A program made the translations under genes and the position numbers. A DNA stretch of 64,000 bases from the NCBI RefSeq assembly GCF_900603025.1, contig NZ_LR026975.1:434001-498000 (forward strand). Reading direction: 5' to 3'. This document shows, piece by piece, positions 40,289 through 48,817 of this stretch. Each line of letters opens with the position of its first letter. Positions within the stretch are counted from its first letter, which is position 1. The notes under the pieces are model-generated. The model saw only the letters and a program-made list of their open reading frames with translations, was not told where the DNA came from and searched no databases. This stretch comes from Mycolicibacterium hassiacum DSM 44199. GTDB taxonomy: Bacteria > Actinomycetota > Actinomycetes > Mycobacteriales > Mycobacteriaceae.

Positions 40289-42043
40289 TCAGTACTTCCG
40301 CTCCATCGGCTCGTAGCGGGTCATCACCACGGGCTTGTAGTCCAACCGGATGTCGGAGAGCAGCTCGGTGCCCTCCTTGTAGGCCATGGTGTGGCGCATG
40401 TAGTTGGTGTCGTCGCGGTTCGGGTAGTCCTCGCGGGCATGGCCGCCGCGCGACTCCTTGCGGTTGAGGGCGCCGACCACGGTGACCTCGGCGAGCTCGA
40501 GCAAGAAGCCCAGCTCGATCGCCTCGAGCAGGTCGCTGTTGTAACGCTTGCCCTTGTCGTGGACCGTGATTCGGCTGTAGCGCTCCTTGAGCGCGTGGAT
40601 GTCGGTCAACGCCTGCTTGAGCGTCTCCTCGGTGCGGAACACCGCGGCGTTGTTGTCCATCGACTGCTGCAGCGCGGTGCGGATGTCGGCGACGCGCTCG
40701 TTGCCGTGCTCGGACAGGATGTGCTGGATCCAGCCGATGACGTTGCCGGCCGGGTCCGGCGGCAGCTCGACGAAGTCGTGGTTGAGCGCGTAGTTCGCCG
40801 CGGCGAGCCCGGCACGGCGGCCGAACACGTTGATGTCCAGCAGCGAGTTGGTGCCCAGCCGGTTGGCGCCGTGCACCGACACGCAGGCGCACTCGCCGGC
40901 GGCGTACAGGCCCGGCACCGGGTTGACGTTGTCGCGCAGCACCTGCCCGTGGACGTTGGTGGGGATGCCGCCCATGAGGTAGTGGCAGGTCGGGTAGACC
41001 GGCACCAGCTCGGTGACCGGGTCCACACCGAGGTAGGTGCGGGAGAACTCGGTGATGTCGGGCAGCTTCGCGTTGAGGACGTCCTCGCCGAGGTGGCGCA
41101 CGTCGATGTAGACGTAGTCCTTGTTCGGGCCCGCACCGCGGCCCTCGAGCACCTCGCGCACCATCGAGCGGGCCACGATGTCGCGCGGCGCCAGGTCGAC
41201 GATCGTCGGCGCGTAGCGCTCCATGAAGCGCTCACCCTCGCCGTTGAGCAGGCGGCCGCCCTCGCCGCGCACCGCCTCGGAGATGAGGATGCCCAGGCCG
41301 GCCAGCCCGGTCGGGTGGAACTGGAGGAACTCCATGTCCTCCAGCGGCAGCCCCTTGCGGAAGATGACGCCCAGCCCGTCGCCGGTCAGGGTGTGGGCGT
41401 TGGAGGTGGTCTTGTACATCCGGCCCGCACCGCCGGTGGCGAACACGATCGCCTTGGCGTGGAAGACGTGGATGTCGCCGGTGGCCAGCTCGTAGGCGAT
41501 CACGCCGGTGGCCACCGGGCCGGCGGGCGTCTCGGTCAGGCACAGGTCGAGCGCGTAGAACTCGTTGAAGAACTCGACGTTGTGCTTGACACAATTCTGG
41601 TAGAGCGTCTGCAGGATCATGTGGCCGGTGCGGTCGGCCGCGTAGCACGCCCGGCGCACCGGGGCCTTGCCGTGGTCGCGGGTGTGCCCGCCGAAGCGGC
41701 GCTGGTCGATCTTGCCCTCGGGGGTGCGGTTGAACGGCATCCCCATCTTCTCGAGGTCGAGCACCGCGTCGATGGCCTCGCGGCACATGATCTCGACCGC
41801 GTCCTGGTCGGCGAGGTAGTCACCGCCCTTGACGGTGTCGAAGGTGTGCCACTCCCAGTTGTCCTCTTCGACGTTGGCCAGCGCGGCGCACATGCCGCCC
41901 TGGGCCGCGCCGGTGTGGCTGCGGGTCGGGTACACCTTGGTCAGCACCGCGGTGCGGACCCGCGGGCCGGCCTCCACCGCCGCCCGCATGCCGGCGCCGC
42001 CCGCGCCGACGATCACCACGTCGTATTTGTGTTCGTGAATCAT
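40289..42043 (-). CDS. sdhA: Succinate dehydrogenase flavoprotein subunit
   Basis: The protein has 584 residues. The Rossmann FAD motif is VVIVGAGGAGMRAA; SHTGAAQGGMCAALAN contains the His that covalently binds FAD; the substrate/catalytic region is HPTGLAGLGILISEAVRGEGG with the active-site Arg in REVLEGRGAGPNKDYVYID. CACVSVHGANRLGTNSLLD is also conserved. It oxidises succinate to fumarate on the cytoplasmic face. Forty-one bases separate it from sdhD upstream. Confidence 0.97.
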   Translation of the reverse strand: MIHEHKYDVVIVGAGGAGMRAAVEAGPRVRTAVLTKVYPTRSHTGAAQGGMCAALANVEEDNWEWHTFDTVKGGDYLADQDAVEIMCREAIDAVLDLEKMGMPFNRTPEGKIDQRRFGGHTRDHGKAPVRRACYAADRTGHMILQTLYQNCVKHNVEFFNEFYALDLCLTETPAGPVATGVIAYELATGDIHVFHAKAIVFATGGAGRMYKTTSNAHTLTGDGLGVIFRKGLPLEDMEFLQFHPTGLAGLGILISEAVRGEGGRLLNGEGERFMERYAPTIVDLAPRDIVARSMVREVLEGRGAGPNKDYVYIDVRHLGEDVLNAKLPDITEFSRTYLGVDPVTELVPVYPTCHYLMGGIPTNVHGQVLRDNVNPVPGLYAAGECACVSVHGANRLGTNSLLDINVFGRRAGLAAANYALNHDFVELPPDPAGNVIGWIQHILSEHGNERVADIRTALQQSMDNNAAVFRTEETLKQALTDIHALKERYSRITVHDKGKRYNSDLLEAIELGFLLELAEVTVVGALNRKESRGGHAREDYPNRDDTNYMRHTMAYKEGTELLSDIRLDYKPVVMTRYEPMERKY

Positions 42044-42084
42044 TGCAACGCCTAACGGGTTTCGGGGCTGTACGGGTTCGGGCT

Positions 42085-42582
42085 CTACGAGGCGATGTTC
42101 GGGTCGAAGGTGACCAGCACGTAGCTGCCCAGCACCAACGTGAAACCGGTCGCCAACAGCAGCACGGAGTTCAGATAGAACTTGGTGACGTTCTTGCGGG
42201 CGTAGTCACCGATGATCGTGCGCATGCCGTTGGCGCCGTGGATCATTGCCAGCCACAGCAGCGCCATGTCCCAGATCTGCCAGAACGGCGACGCCCAGCG
42301 CTCGGCGACGTAGTTGAAGTCGATGCGGTAGACGCCGTCCTCCCACATCAGCATCACGGCGAGGTGGCCGAGTGCCAGGAAGATCAGCGCGACCCCGGAG
42401 AAGCGCATGAACAGCCACGCGTACTTCTCGAAGTAGGGGATCCCACGCGGACGCCGCGGCGCGCGCGGATGGTCCAGACCGGCCGGCCGGTCGTGCTCCT
42501 TCATCATCACCGGGGCGACGCGGCCCTCGCGGTGGTGGGGCGTCCAGCCCCCGCCGGATGTCGCAGATGTTGGCGCGCTCAC
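42085..42582 (-). CDS. sdhD: Succinate dehydrogenase membrane anchor SdhD
   Basis: The protein has 165 residues with three transmembrane helices (WLFMRFSGVALIFLALGHLAVML; WQIWDMALLWLAMIHGANGMRTI; LNSVLLLATGFTLVLGSYVLV). His residues in LGHLAV and MIHGANG are candidates for haem ligation. It follows a hydrophilic N-terminal tail of about 60 residues. GTG 42582 overlaps the sdhC stop as GTGA. Confidence 0.93.
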   Translation of the reverse strand: MSAPTSATSGGGWTPHHREGRVAPVMMKEHDRPAGLDHPRAPRRPRGIPYFEKYAWLFMRFSGVALIFLALGHLAVMLMWEDGVYRIDFNYVAERWASPFWQIWDMALLWLAMIHGANGMRTIIGDYARKNVTKFYLNSVLLLATGFTLVLGSYVLVTFDPNIAS

Positions 42583-43007
42583 AGGAACCTCTCCACCATG
42601 TGCATCCCGATCACGGCAGCGGCCGGGATGAAGATTGCCAAAAAGACCGCGACCACGGCCCACAGCATCTGCCGTTGATAGCGCGGCCCTTCTTGCCAGA
42701 AGTCGATAAGGATCACGCGGACGCCGTTGAGGGCGTGGTACAGCACCGCCACGACCAGGCCGAGCTCCATCAGCCCGACGATCGGCGTCTTGTAGGTCTC
42801 GATCACCTCGTTGTAGGCCTGCGGGCTCACCCGCACCAGCGCGGTGTCGAGGACGTGGACGAACAGGAAGAAGAAGATCGTCGCACCCGTGATGCGGTGC
42901 AGCACCCACGACCACATACCGGGATCACCGCGGTACAGGGTGCGTCGACGCGGCGGTCCGGATCGTGGAGCCGGAACCGCTTGGCTCTCTGTTGTCGCAG
43001 TGCTCAT
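42579..43007 (-). CDS. sdhC: Succinate dehydrogenase cytochrome b subunit SdhC
   Basis: The protein has 142 residues with three helices (SWVLHRITGATIFFFLFVHVLDTAL; GLMELGLVVAVLYHALNGVRVIL; LWAVVAVFLAIFIPAAAVIGM). HRITG and LYHALNGVR are SdhC signatures for the quinone site and haem. ATG 43007 begins MSTATTESQ. It is the first gene of sdhCDAB; its promoter must lie in the 197-bp divergent gap to cdd. Confidence 0.95.
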   Translation of the reverse strand: MSTATTESQAVPAPRSGPPRRRTLYRGDPGMWSWVLHRITGATIFFFLFVHVLDTALVRVSPQAYNEVIETYKTPIVGLMELGLVVAVLYHALNGVRVILIDFWQEGPRYQRQMLWAVVAVFLAIFIPAAAVIGMHMVERFL

Positions 43008-43204
43008 CTGGCCTCCAACGCCTACGGTGGTGGTTCGGTGCCGCCCAAACCACGGGGGGACTTTAGTCCGAGCTGCATCTCCAAACGAACTACGGTCGGG
43101 CCCGATTCGAGGCAAAACGGCCGATATTAGGGTTACCTTCCTTCCTGTCCGCCGCTTCAGCGTGGCGACCGGATGCATTCAAATCGACGAAAGACGGGCC
43201 TGGC

Positions 43205-43612
43205 ATGAACCGGAAGATTGACTGGAATGCATTGCGGCGCAGGGCAATCGAAGTCAGTGCGACGGCGTACGCGCCGTACTCCGGCTTCCCGGTCGGGGCG
43301 GCGGCGCTGGTCGACGACGGACGAATCGTCGCCGGATGCAATGTGGAAAATGTCTCATATGGTCTTGGTCTCTGTGCCGAGTGCGCTGTGGTCTGCGCCC
43401 TGTATTCCGGCGGCGGAGGCCGGCTGGTGGCGCTGTCCTGCGTGGCCGCCGACGAGCAGTTGCTGATGCCCTGTGGGCGGTGCCGGCAGGTGCTGTGGGA
43501 GCACGGCGGACCCGACCTGCTGATCGATCATCCCGACGGACCGCGTCGGTTGCGCGAACTCCTTCCGGACGCGTTCGGCCCGCAGGACCTGCAGCGGATC
43601 ATCAAGGCGTGA
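43205..43612 (+). CDS. cdd: Cytidine deaminase
   Basis: The protein has 135 residues. It deaminates cytidine and deoxycytidine to uridine forms. The zinc site is CAECA (Cys ligand region with catalytic Glu) and PCGRCRQ (two Cys ligands), and the N-terminal YAPYSGFPVGAAALVDDGRIVAGCNVEN is the substrate loop. Homologue of Rv3315c. It is divergent from sdhC and heads the pyrimidine salvage group with deoA and upp. Confidence 0.96.
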   Translation: MNRKIDWNALRRRAIEVSATAYAPYSGFPVGAAALVDDGRIVAGCNVENVSYGLGLCAECAVVCALYSGGGGRLVALSCVAADEQLLMPCGRCRQVLWEHGGPDLLIDHPDGPRRLRELLPDAFGPQDLQRIIKA

Positions 43613-43725
43613 CCCGGTTCACAAAAAATTCGGCCGACGACGTTTGAGCACCGGGTTCTGAGGTACTCCGACCCGAAAAAGCGCCCCGGGGTATGCGCCC
43701 CGGACCAGGCAGGGAGGAGTCCGTC

Positions 43726-44214
43726 ATGGAGAGCCGGGCCAAGGCCTTGGGCCACGCCATCCACCCGATGTTGATCCCGTTTCCGCTGGGACTGCTGGCG
43801 ACGGCCGTGGTGTTCGACATCGTCTACCTGGCCACCGACCGCGCGGGGTTCGCCGTGGCCGCGGCGTACATGATCGCGGCCGGGATCATCGGCGGGGCGA
43901 TCGCCGCGCCGTTCGGCTGGATCGACTGGTTCAAGGTCCCCGCCGACACCCGGGCCAAGCGCATCGGGCTGCTGCACGGGCTGAGCAACGGGCTGGTGCT
44001 GGTGCTGTTCGCGCTGAGTTGGTTGGCGCGCCTCGGCGCCGACGCCTGGCAGCCGAACGCCTGGGCGCTGGTGTGCAGCTTCGCCGCGGTGGTGGTCGCC
44101 GTCGGCGCCGCCTGGATGGGCGGCGAGCTCGTCGAACGCCTCGGGGTCGGCGTCGACGACGGGGCGGGGGTCGACGCGCCCAGCTCGCTGCGCCATCCAC
44201 ACGTACCGGCCTGA
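43726..44214 (+). CDS. DUF2231 membrane protein
   Basis: The protein has 162 residues and four hydrophobic helices: ALGHAIHPMLIPFPLGLLATAVVFDIVYL (HPxLxxFPxG is the DUF2231 hallmark), AYMIAAGIIGGAIAAPFGWIDW, then two more ending AWMGGELVERLGVGV. Unknown function; the family includes predicted haem-linked or respiratory membrane proteins. A strong ribosome binding site, GGGAGGAG, precedes ATG 43726. It is inserted between cdd and deoA compared with M. tuberculosis. Confidence 0.87.
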   Translation: MESRAKALGHAIHPMLIPFPLGLLATAVVFDIVYLATDRAGFAVAAAYMIAAGIIGGAIAAPFGWIDWFKVPADTRAKRIGLLHGLSNGLVLVLFALSWLARLGADAWQPNAWALVCSFAAVVVAVGAAWMGGELVERLGVGVDDGAGVDAPSSLRHPHVPA

Positions 44215-44258
44215 TTCGGCTCGGAGCCGCCAGCGGCGCGGTCGGATAAGTTAAGGCG

Positions 44259-45557
44259 GTGACGCGGTTCACATTTGACGCGCCGACCGTCATCCGGATC
44301 AAGCGCGACGGCGGGGCGCTGCCCGACGTGGCGATCGACTGGGTGATCGACGCCTACACCCACGGCCGGGTGGCCGACGAGCAGATGTCGGCGCTGCTGA
44401 TGGCCATCTTCCTGCGCGGCATGACCGACGCCGAGATCGCCCGGTGGACGGCGGCGATGGTGGACTCCGGCGCCCGACTGGACTTCACCGATCTGCGCCG
44501 CGACGGGAAACCGCTGGCCCTGGTGGACAAGCACTCCACCGGCGGGGTGGGCGACAAGATCACCATCCCGCTGGTGCCCGTGGTGATGGCCTGCGGCGGT
44601 GCGGTGCCGCAGGCGGCCGGTCGCGGCCTCGGTCACACCGGCGGCACCCTGGACAAGCTGGAGGCCATCCCGGGGTTCAGCGCCGAGCTGACGATCGACC
44701 GCATCCGCGAACAGCTGTGCGACATCGGTGCGGCCGTCTTCGCCGCCGGCGAGCTGGCGCCGGCCGACCGCAAGATCTACGCGCTGCGCGACATCACCGC
44801 CACCACCGAGTCGCTGCCGCTGATCGCCAGCTCGGTGATGAGCAAGAAGATCGCCGAGGGCACCCGCGCGCTGGTGCTCGACTGCAAGGTCGGTTCGGGC
44901 GCCTTCCTCAAGACCGAGGCCGAGTCGCGCGAGTTGGCCCGCACCATGGTGCGGCTCGGAACCGCGCACGGGCTGCGGACCCGCGCGCTGCTGACCGATA
45001 TGTCCACCCCGCTGGGCCGGGCCGTCGGCAACGCCGTCGAGGTGGCCGAGTCGCTGGAGGTGCTGGCCGGCGGCGGGCCGGACGATGTGGTGGAGCTGAC
45101 GCTGGCGCTGGCGCACGAGATGCTCGACGCGGCCGGCCTCGACGGCGTCGACCCCGCCGACACCCTGCGCGACGGCACCGCGATGGACCGGTTCCGCGCG
45201 CTGGTGGCCGCCCAGGGCGGGGACCTGAGCCGGCCGCTGCCGGTGGGGCGGTGCCGCGAGACGGTCACCGCGCCGGAGTCCGGCGTGGTGCAGGACATCG
45301 ACGCGCTGGCGGTCGGCATGGCGGTGTGGCGGTTGGGAGCGGGCCGCTCCGCACCCGGGGAGCAGGTGCAGTTCGGCGCCGGGTTGCACATCCACCGTCG
45401 TCCCGGCGAACCGGTGACCGCCGGGGAACCGGTGCTGACCCTCTACACCGACATCCCGGAGCGGTTCGAGGCCGCCGTCGCCGAACTGGACGGGGCCATC
45501 CGCATCGGCCACACCGCAGCGCCGCCGCGGCCGCTGGTGATCGACCGGATCGTGTGA
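44259..45557 (+). CDS. deoA: Thymidine phosphorylase
   Basis: The protein has 432 residues. It splits thymidine and deoxyuridine with phosphate. The signature KHSTGGVGDKITIPLVPVVMACGG, AGRGLGHTGGTLDKLEAIPG and VLDCKVGSGAFLK define the pyrimidine-nucleoside phosphorylase family; the glycosyltransferase-like fold ends in a C-terminal hammerhead domain. GTG 44259 has a -10 TAAGTT at 44247-44252. Homologue of Rv3314c; it ends inside a 16-bp palindrome. Confidence 0.96.
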   Translation: MTRFTFDAPTVIRIKRDGGALPDVAIDWVIDAYTHGRVADEQMSALLMAIFLRGMTDAEIARWTAAMVDSGARLDFTDLRRDGKPLALVDKHSTGGVGDKITIPLVPVVMACGGAVPQAAGRGLGHTGGTLDKLEAIPGFSAELTIDRIREQLCDIGAAVFAAGELAPADRKIYALRDITATTESLPLIASSVMSKKIAEGTRALVLDCKVGSGAFLKTEAESRELARTMVRLGTAHGLRTRALLTDMSTPLGRAVGNAVEVAESLEVLAGGGPDDVVELTLALAHEMLDAAGLDGVDPADTLRDGTAMDRFRALVAAQGGDLSRPLPVGRCRETVTAPESGVVQDIDALAVGMAVWRLGAGRSAPGEQVQFGAGLHIHRRPGEPVTAGEPVLTLYTDIPERFEAAVAELDGAIRIGHTAAPPRPLVIDRIV

Positions 45558-45571
45558 TGCCGTACGGCATC
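45556..45571. promoter_or_regulatory. Perfect 16-bp palindrome before a TetR gene
   Basis: GATGCCGTACGGCATC is exactly symmetrical. It begins within the deoA stop codon and lies 21 bases before the TetR start at 45592. Its position makes it a candidate autoregulatory operator for that TetR protein. Confidence 0.55.
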
Positions 45572-45591
45572 CCGCTGGAAGTGGGCGGATA

Positions 45592-46257
45592 GTGACCGAG
45601 CACACCGGGAGCCCGGGTGCCGAACCGCAGTGGCGCGGCACCTCGGCTGCCGAACGGTTGCGGCAGCGCCGGTCCCGGCTGGTCGACGCCGCGTACCGGT
45701 TGCTGGCCGGCGGCGACGACAGCGCGTTGACCATCCGCGCCGTCTGCCGCGCCGCGAATGTGAGCCCGCGCCACTTCTACGAGGTGTTCGCCGACACCGA
45801 TGCGCTGCTGCGGGCGACCTACGATCACGCGATCGAACTGCTGGTCGCGGCGGTCCGGGCGAGCCTGGCCGACAGCCAGGTGGCGCCGATGCCCATCCGC
45901 GGCCGGCTCGAGGCGCTGTTCTCCGCCGCCGCAGAACATTTCGAGAACGACCCGGCCGCGGCGCGGATCATCTTCACCATCGCGCTGTCCCACGACGCCT
46001 TGCGCGACCACGGCATCACGACCCTGCTGACGTTCGTCGCCGGGGTGCGGGCCTCGCTGGGGCCGGGATCGGTGCCGGGGCCGGCCGTGTCGTCGGCGCC
46101 GGACGACGAACTGCGCACCACGATGCTCGCCGGTGGTCTGGCGGCGGTGTTCTCCTCCTGGATCGCCGGCGGCTACGCCCGGCCGCGCGACGAGATCGTC
46201 GCCTACTGCACCCAGGCCGGCCTGCAGCTTCTCGGCTGGGACGACAGCCAGCGCTGA
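45592..46257 (+). CDS. TetR-family transcriptional regulator
   Basis: The protein has 221 residues. The helix-turn-helix is at about 22-70 (RSRLVDAAYRLLAGGDDSALTIRAVCRAANVSPRHFYEVFADTDALL). The C-terminal ligand domain is generic, ending ARPRDEIVAYCTQAGLQLLGW. It is inserted between deoA and add, 34 bases after deoA, and may regulate nucleoside salvage or itself; the ligand is unknown. GTG 45592. Confidence 0.9.
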   Translation: MTEHTGSPGAEPQWRGTSAAERLRQRRSRLVDAAYRLLAGGDDSALTIRAVCRAANVSPRHFYEVFADTDALLRATYDHAIELLVAAVRASLADSQVAPMPIRGRLEALFSAAAEHFENDPAAARIIFTIALSHDALRDHGITTLLTFVAGVRASLGPGSVPGPAVSSAPDDELRTTMLAGGLAAVFSSWIAGGYARPRDEIVAYCTQAGLQLLGWDDSQR

Positions 46258-46344
46258 CACCGGCCCCGGGGTGGCCGGGGGTGGGTCGGTCGGTGTGGGC
46301 GCGATAACGGGGCCCGCGTGGGGTCTGTCCCGGATGATGGGGAT

Positions 46345-47433
46345 ATGACGACGCCGTTGACCTTCGAGACGATCCAGCGGGCGCCCAAGGCGCTGCTGCA
46401 CGACCACCTCGACGGCGGACTGCGGCCGACCACGGTGATCGAGCTGGCCGCCGAGACCGGCTACGACAAGCTACCGGCCACCGATGCCGACGAGCTGGCC
46501 ACCTGGTTCCGCACCGCCGCGCACAGCGGCTCGCTGGTGCGCTATCTGGAGCCGTTCGCGCACACCGTCGGGGTCATGCAGACCCCCGAGGCGCTGCACC
46601 GGGTGGCCTACGAATGCGTCGAGGATCTGGCCGCCGACAACGTGGTCTACGCCGAGGTCCGGTTCGCCCCGGAGCTGCACATCGACGGGGGCATGTCGCT
46701 CGACGAGGTGGTTGAGGCGGTGCTGGCCGGGTTCGCCGACGGGGAGAAGGCCGCCGCGGCCGCGGGCCACACCATCGTCGTGCGCTGTCTGGTGACCGCG
46801 ATGCGCCACGCGGCGCGGTCGCGGGAGATCGCCGAGCTGGCGATCCGGTTCCGCGACAAGGGCGTGGTCGGGTTCGACATCGCCGGGGCGGAGGCGGGCA
46901 ACCCGCCGAGCCGGCACCTCGACGCGTTCGAGTACCTGCGCGCCAACAACGCCCGGTTCACCATTCACGCCGGCGAGGCGTTCGGCCTGCCGTCGATCCA
47001 CGAGGCCATCGCGTTCTGCGGCGCCGACCGGCTCGGGCACGGCGTGCGCATCGTCGACGACATCACCGTCGACGCCGACGGCACACCCCGGCTGGGTCGG
47101 CTCGCGGCGTTGTTGCGCGACAAGCGGATTCCGTTCGAGATGTGCCCGTCGTCGAATGTACAGACCGGCGCGGTGCGCAGCATCGCCGAACATCCGATCG
47201 ATCTGCTGGCGCGGCTGCGGTTCCGGGTCACGGTCAACACCGACAACCGGCTGATGAGCGACACCACGATGAGCCGGGAGATGTGGAAGCTGGTGCAGAC
47301 GTTCGGCTACGGATGGAGCGATCTGCAGCGGTTCACCATCAATGCGATGAAGTCCGCGTTCATCCCGTTCGATCAGCGGCTGGCGATCATCGACGACGTG
47401 ATCAAGCCGCGGTATGCCGTGCTGATCGGGTAG
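46345..47433 (+). CDS. add: Adenosine deaminase
   Basis: The protein has 362 residues. It converts adenosine and deoxyadenosine to inosine forms. Zinc-binding HDHLDGG near residue 19, [10 protein letters not shown] (catalytic/zinc His and Glu region), DRLGHG and VNTDNRLMS (zinc/catalytic Asp) are all present. Homologue of Rv3313c. ATG 46345 is chosen over GTG 46318 from homologue N-termini starting a few residues before the metal motif. Confidence 0.96.
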   Translation: MTTPLTFETIQRAPKALLHDHLDGGLRPTTVIELAAETGYDKLPATDADELATWFRTAAHSGSLVRYLEPFAHTVGVMQTPEALHRVAYECVEDLAADNVVYAEVRFAPELHIDGGMSLDEVVEAVLAGFADGEKAAAAAGHTIVVRCLVTAMRHAARSREIAELAIRFRDKGVVGFDIAGAEAGNPPSRHLDAFEYLRANNARFTIHAGEAFGLPSIHEAIAFCGADRLGHGVRIVDDITVDADGTPRLGRLAALLRDKRIPFEMCPSSNVQTGAVRSIAEHPIDLLARLRFRVTVNTDNRLMSDTTMSREMWKLVQTFGYGWSDLQRFTINAMKSAFIPFDQRLAIIDDVIKPRYAVLIG

Positions 47434-47483
47434 CGCGCCGAGACCGCCGGGTGCAGGGCGCCATCACCCGCTGGGTCGCCGGC

Positions 47484-48761
47484 CTATTCGAGGCGCAGCC
47501 GGGATTCGACGAACCTCTCGAGGGCTTCCCACTGCTCGACGGCCTTGGCGTACGGCGGCTTCGGCCGCGAGACCGAGTCCGGGTCGAGCACGTGGGCCAC
47601 CACCCGGCCGAGCGGCTGGTCCTCGGCGAGGGTCTCGTCGACGATTGTCTCCTCGGCGTAATCGCCGAGGTCCCTGAGGAATTCGACGGCCAACTCCAGC
47701 TGGTCGCGGTCGATCGCGTCGGGCCCCTCCTGGAGGCAGTCGACGATCTCGGCGAGCACGTACACGTTGTCGTCGGTGACGTCGATGCGCAGCGACCCGT
47801 CGTTGGCGGCGGTGCGGATGTCGTCGTAGGTGGCCAGGTTCGCCAGGTCGTGGTCGTGTTCGTCGGCCAGGTACCGCGCCAGCGCCCGCTCGGACGGGAA
47901 CACGCTGACCCGGCCGTTGCGCCCGAGGAACACCGGCGTGTCATCGAGGTAGCAGCGCAGCGTGTAATAGGTACCGCCGCGGCTCATGATGCGGATCGGG
48001 TCGATGCCGACCTTGACCCAGAAATCCTCGTCGCCGCCCTGCACCGCGCGCTCGGCGGTCGCCCGCAGCTCGTCGGCCTCGTCGGCCTCGTCGGCCCCGT
48101 CCTCGTCGGTGTCGCTCTCCGCGACCGCGAGGATGTCCTCGGGTTCCTGTTCGGGCTCCGGCGCCGGGCCGGCGAGCTCCTCCTCGGCTTTCTTCACCGC
48201 GTCCGCGTCGACGTCGGGAATGCTGACGACCTCGTCGAGGGCGTCGACGACGGTGTCCCAGCTGCGCGCGACGGCCTTCTCGATCTCGGCCCACCGCTTG
48301 CGTCCGGCTCGTCCGGTGAACGCGGCGAGCCCGCCACCGACCGTACCCACCACCGGGTTGCCGTTGAAGAACTTCAGCACCGCGGGCAACTCGCACACCG
48401 TGCCCAGCGACAACACGATGGCCAGGGTGCGGTGCAGCGTGTCGACGGACTCCTCGGTGGGCTTCTCGGCGACTAGCTCCGGTACCCCGATGATGTCGAA
48501 CCACCGGTCCTCGCCCGGGTCGAGCCGGTGCGCGTTGGCCTCGGTGATCCTCGGCCAGGACGGGTGGTCGGACAGGTCGTGCTCGGCGCCGCTGCGCACG
48601 AATGCGACCAGGTCGGCCACCGACTCGAACACGTAGAGGTCCTCGTCCTTGCCGAGGAACGCCTCCCACTCGTCGCCGGCATCGCGCCAGCGTGGAGCCC
48701 ATAACGTGTACAGGTCGCCCTTGGTCAGGCCGAGCCGGATCGGCACGATGTCAGCAGCCAT
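47484..48761 (-). CDS. Conserved mycobacterial protein with internal duplication (Rv3311 type)
   Basis: The protein has 425 residues, acidic, without signal peptide. Residues 16-69 and 264-312 are similar: DLYTL...EAFLGKDEDLYVFESVADLVAFVRS...HDLSD and TYYTL...VFLGRNGRVSVFPSERALARYLAD...HDLAN. Between them are a conserved domain and an acidic disordered linker (AESDTDEDGADEADEADE). Position and size fit M. tuberculosis Rv3311. Function unknown. Confidence 0.85.
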   Translation of the reverse strand: MAADIVPIRLGLTKGDLYTLWAPRWRDAGDEWEAFLGKDEDLYVFESVADLVAFVRSGAEHDLSDHPSWPRITEANAHRLDPGEDRWFDIIGVPELVAEKPTEESVDTLHRTLAIVLSLGTVCELPAVLKFFNGNPVVGTVGGGLAAFTGRAGRKRWAEIEKAVARSWDTVVDALDEVVSIPDVDADAVKKAEEELAGPAPEPEQEPEDILAVAESDTDEDGADEADEADELRATAERAVQGGDEDFWVKVGIDPIRIMSRGGTYYTLRCYLDDTPVFLGRNGRVSVFPSERALARYLADEHDHDLANLATYDDIRTAANDGSLRIDVTDDNVYVLAEIVDCLQEGPDAIDRDQLELAVEFLRDLGDYAEETIVDETLAEDQPLGRVVAHVLDPDSVSRPKPPYAKAVEQWEALERFVESRLRLE

Positions 48762-48817
48762 GGCGCACAGCCTAACCAGAACGCCTGGCAGCGGTCGGCA
48801 CGCACCGCGGCGACCGC

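Noticed and set aside
43121..43140. IdeR/DtxR-like box in the sdhC-cdd gap (TTAGGGTTACCTT)
   Set aside because: Only one half-site resembles the 19-bp IdeR consensus; the other half does not match.
43681..43700. SigF-type -10 (GGGTAT) before the DUF2231 gene
   Set aside because: No GTTT -35 lies 15-17 bases upstream, and GGGTAT sits inside a CCGGGG/CCCCGG hairpin.
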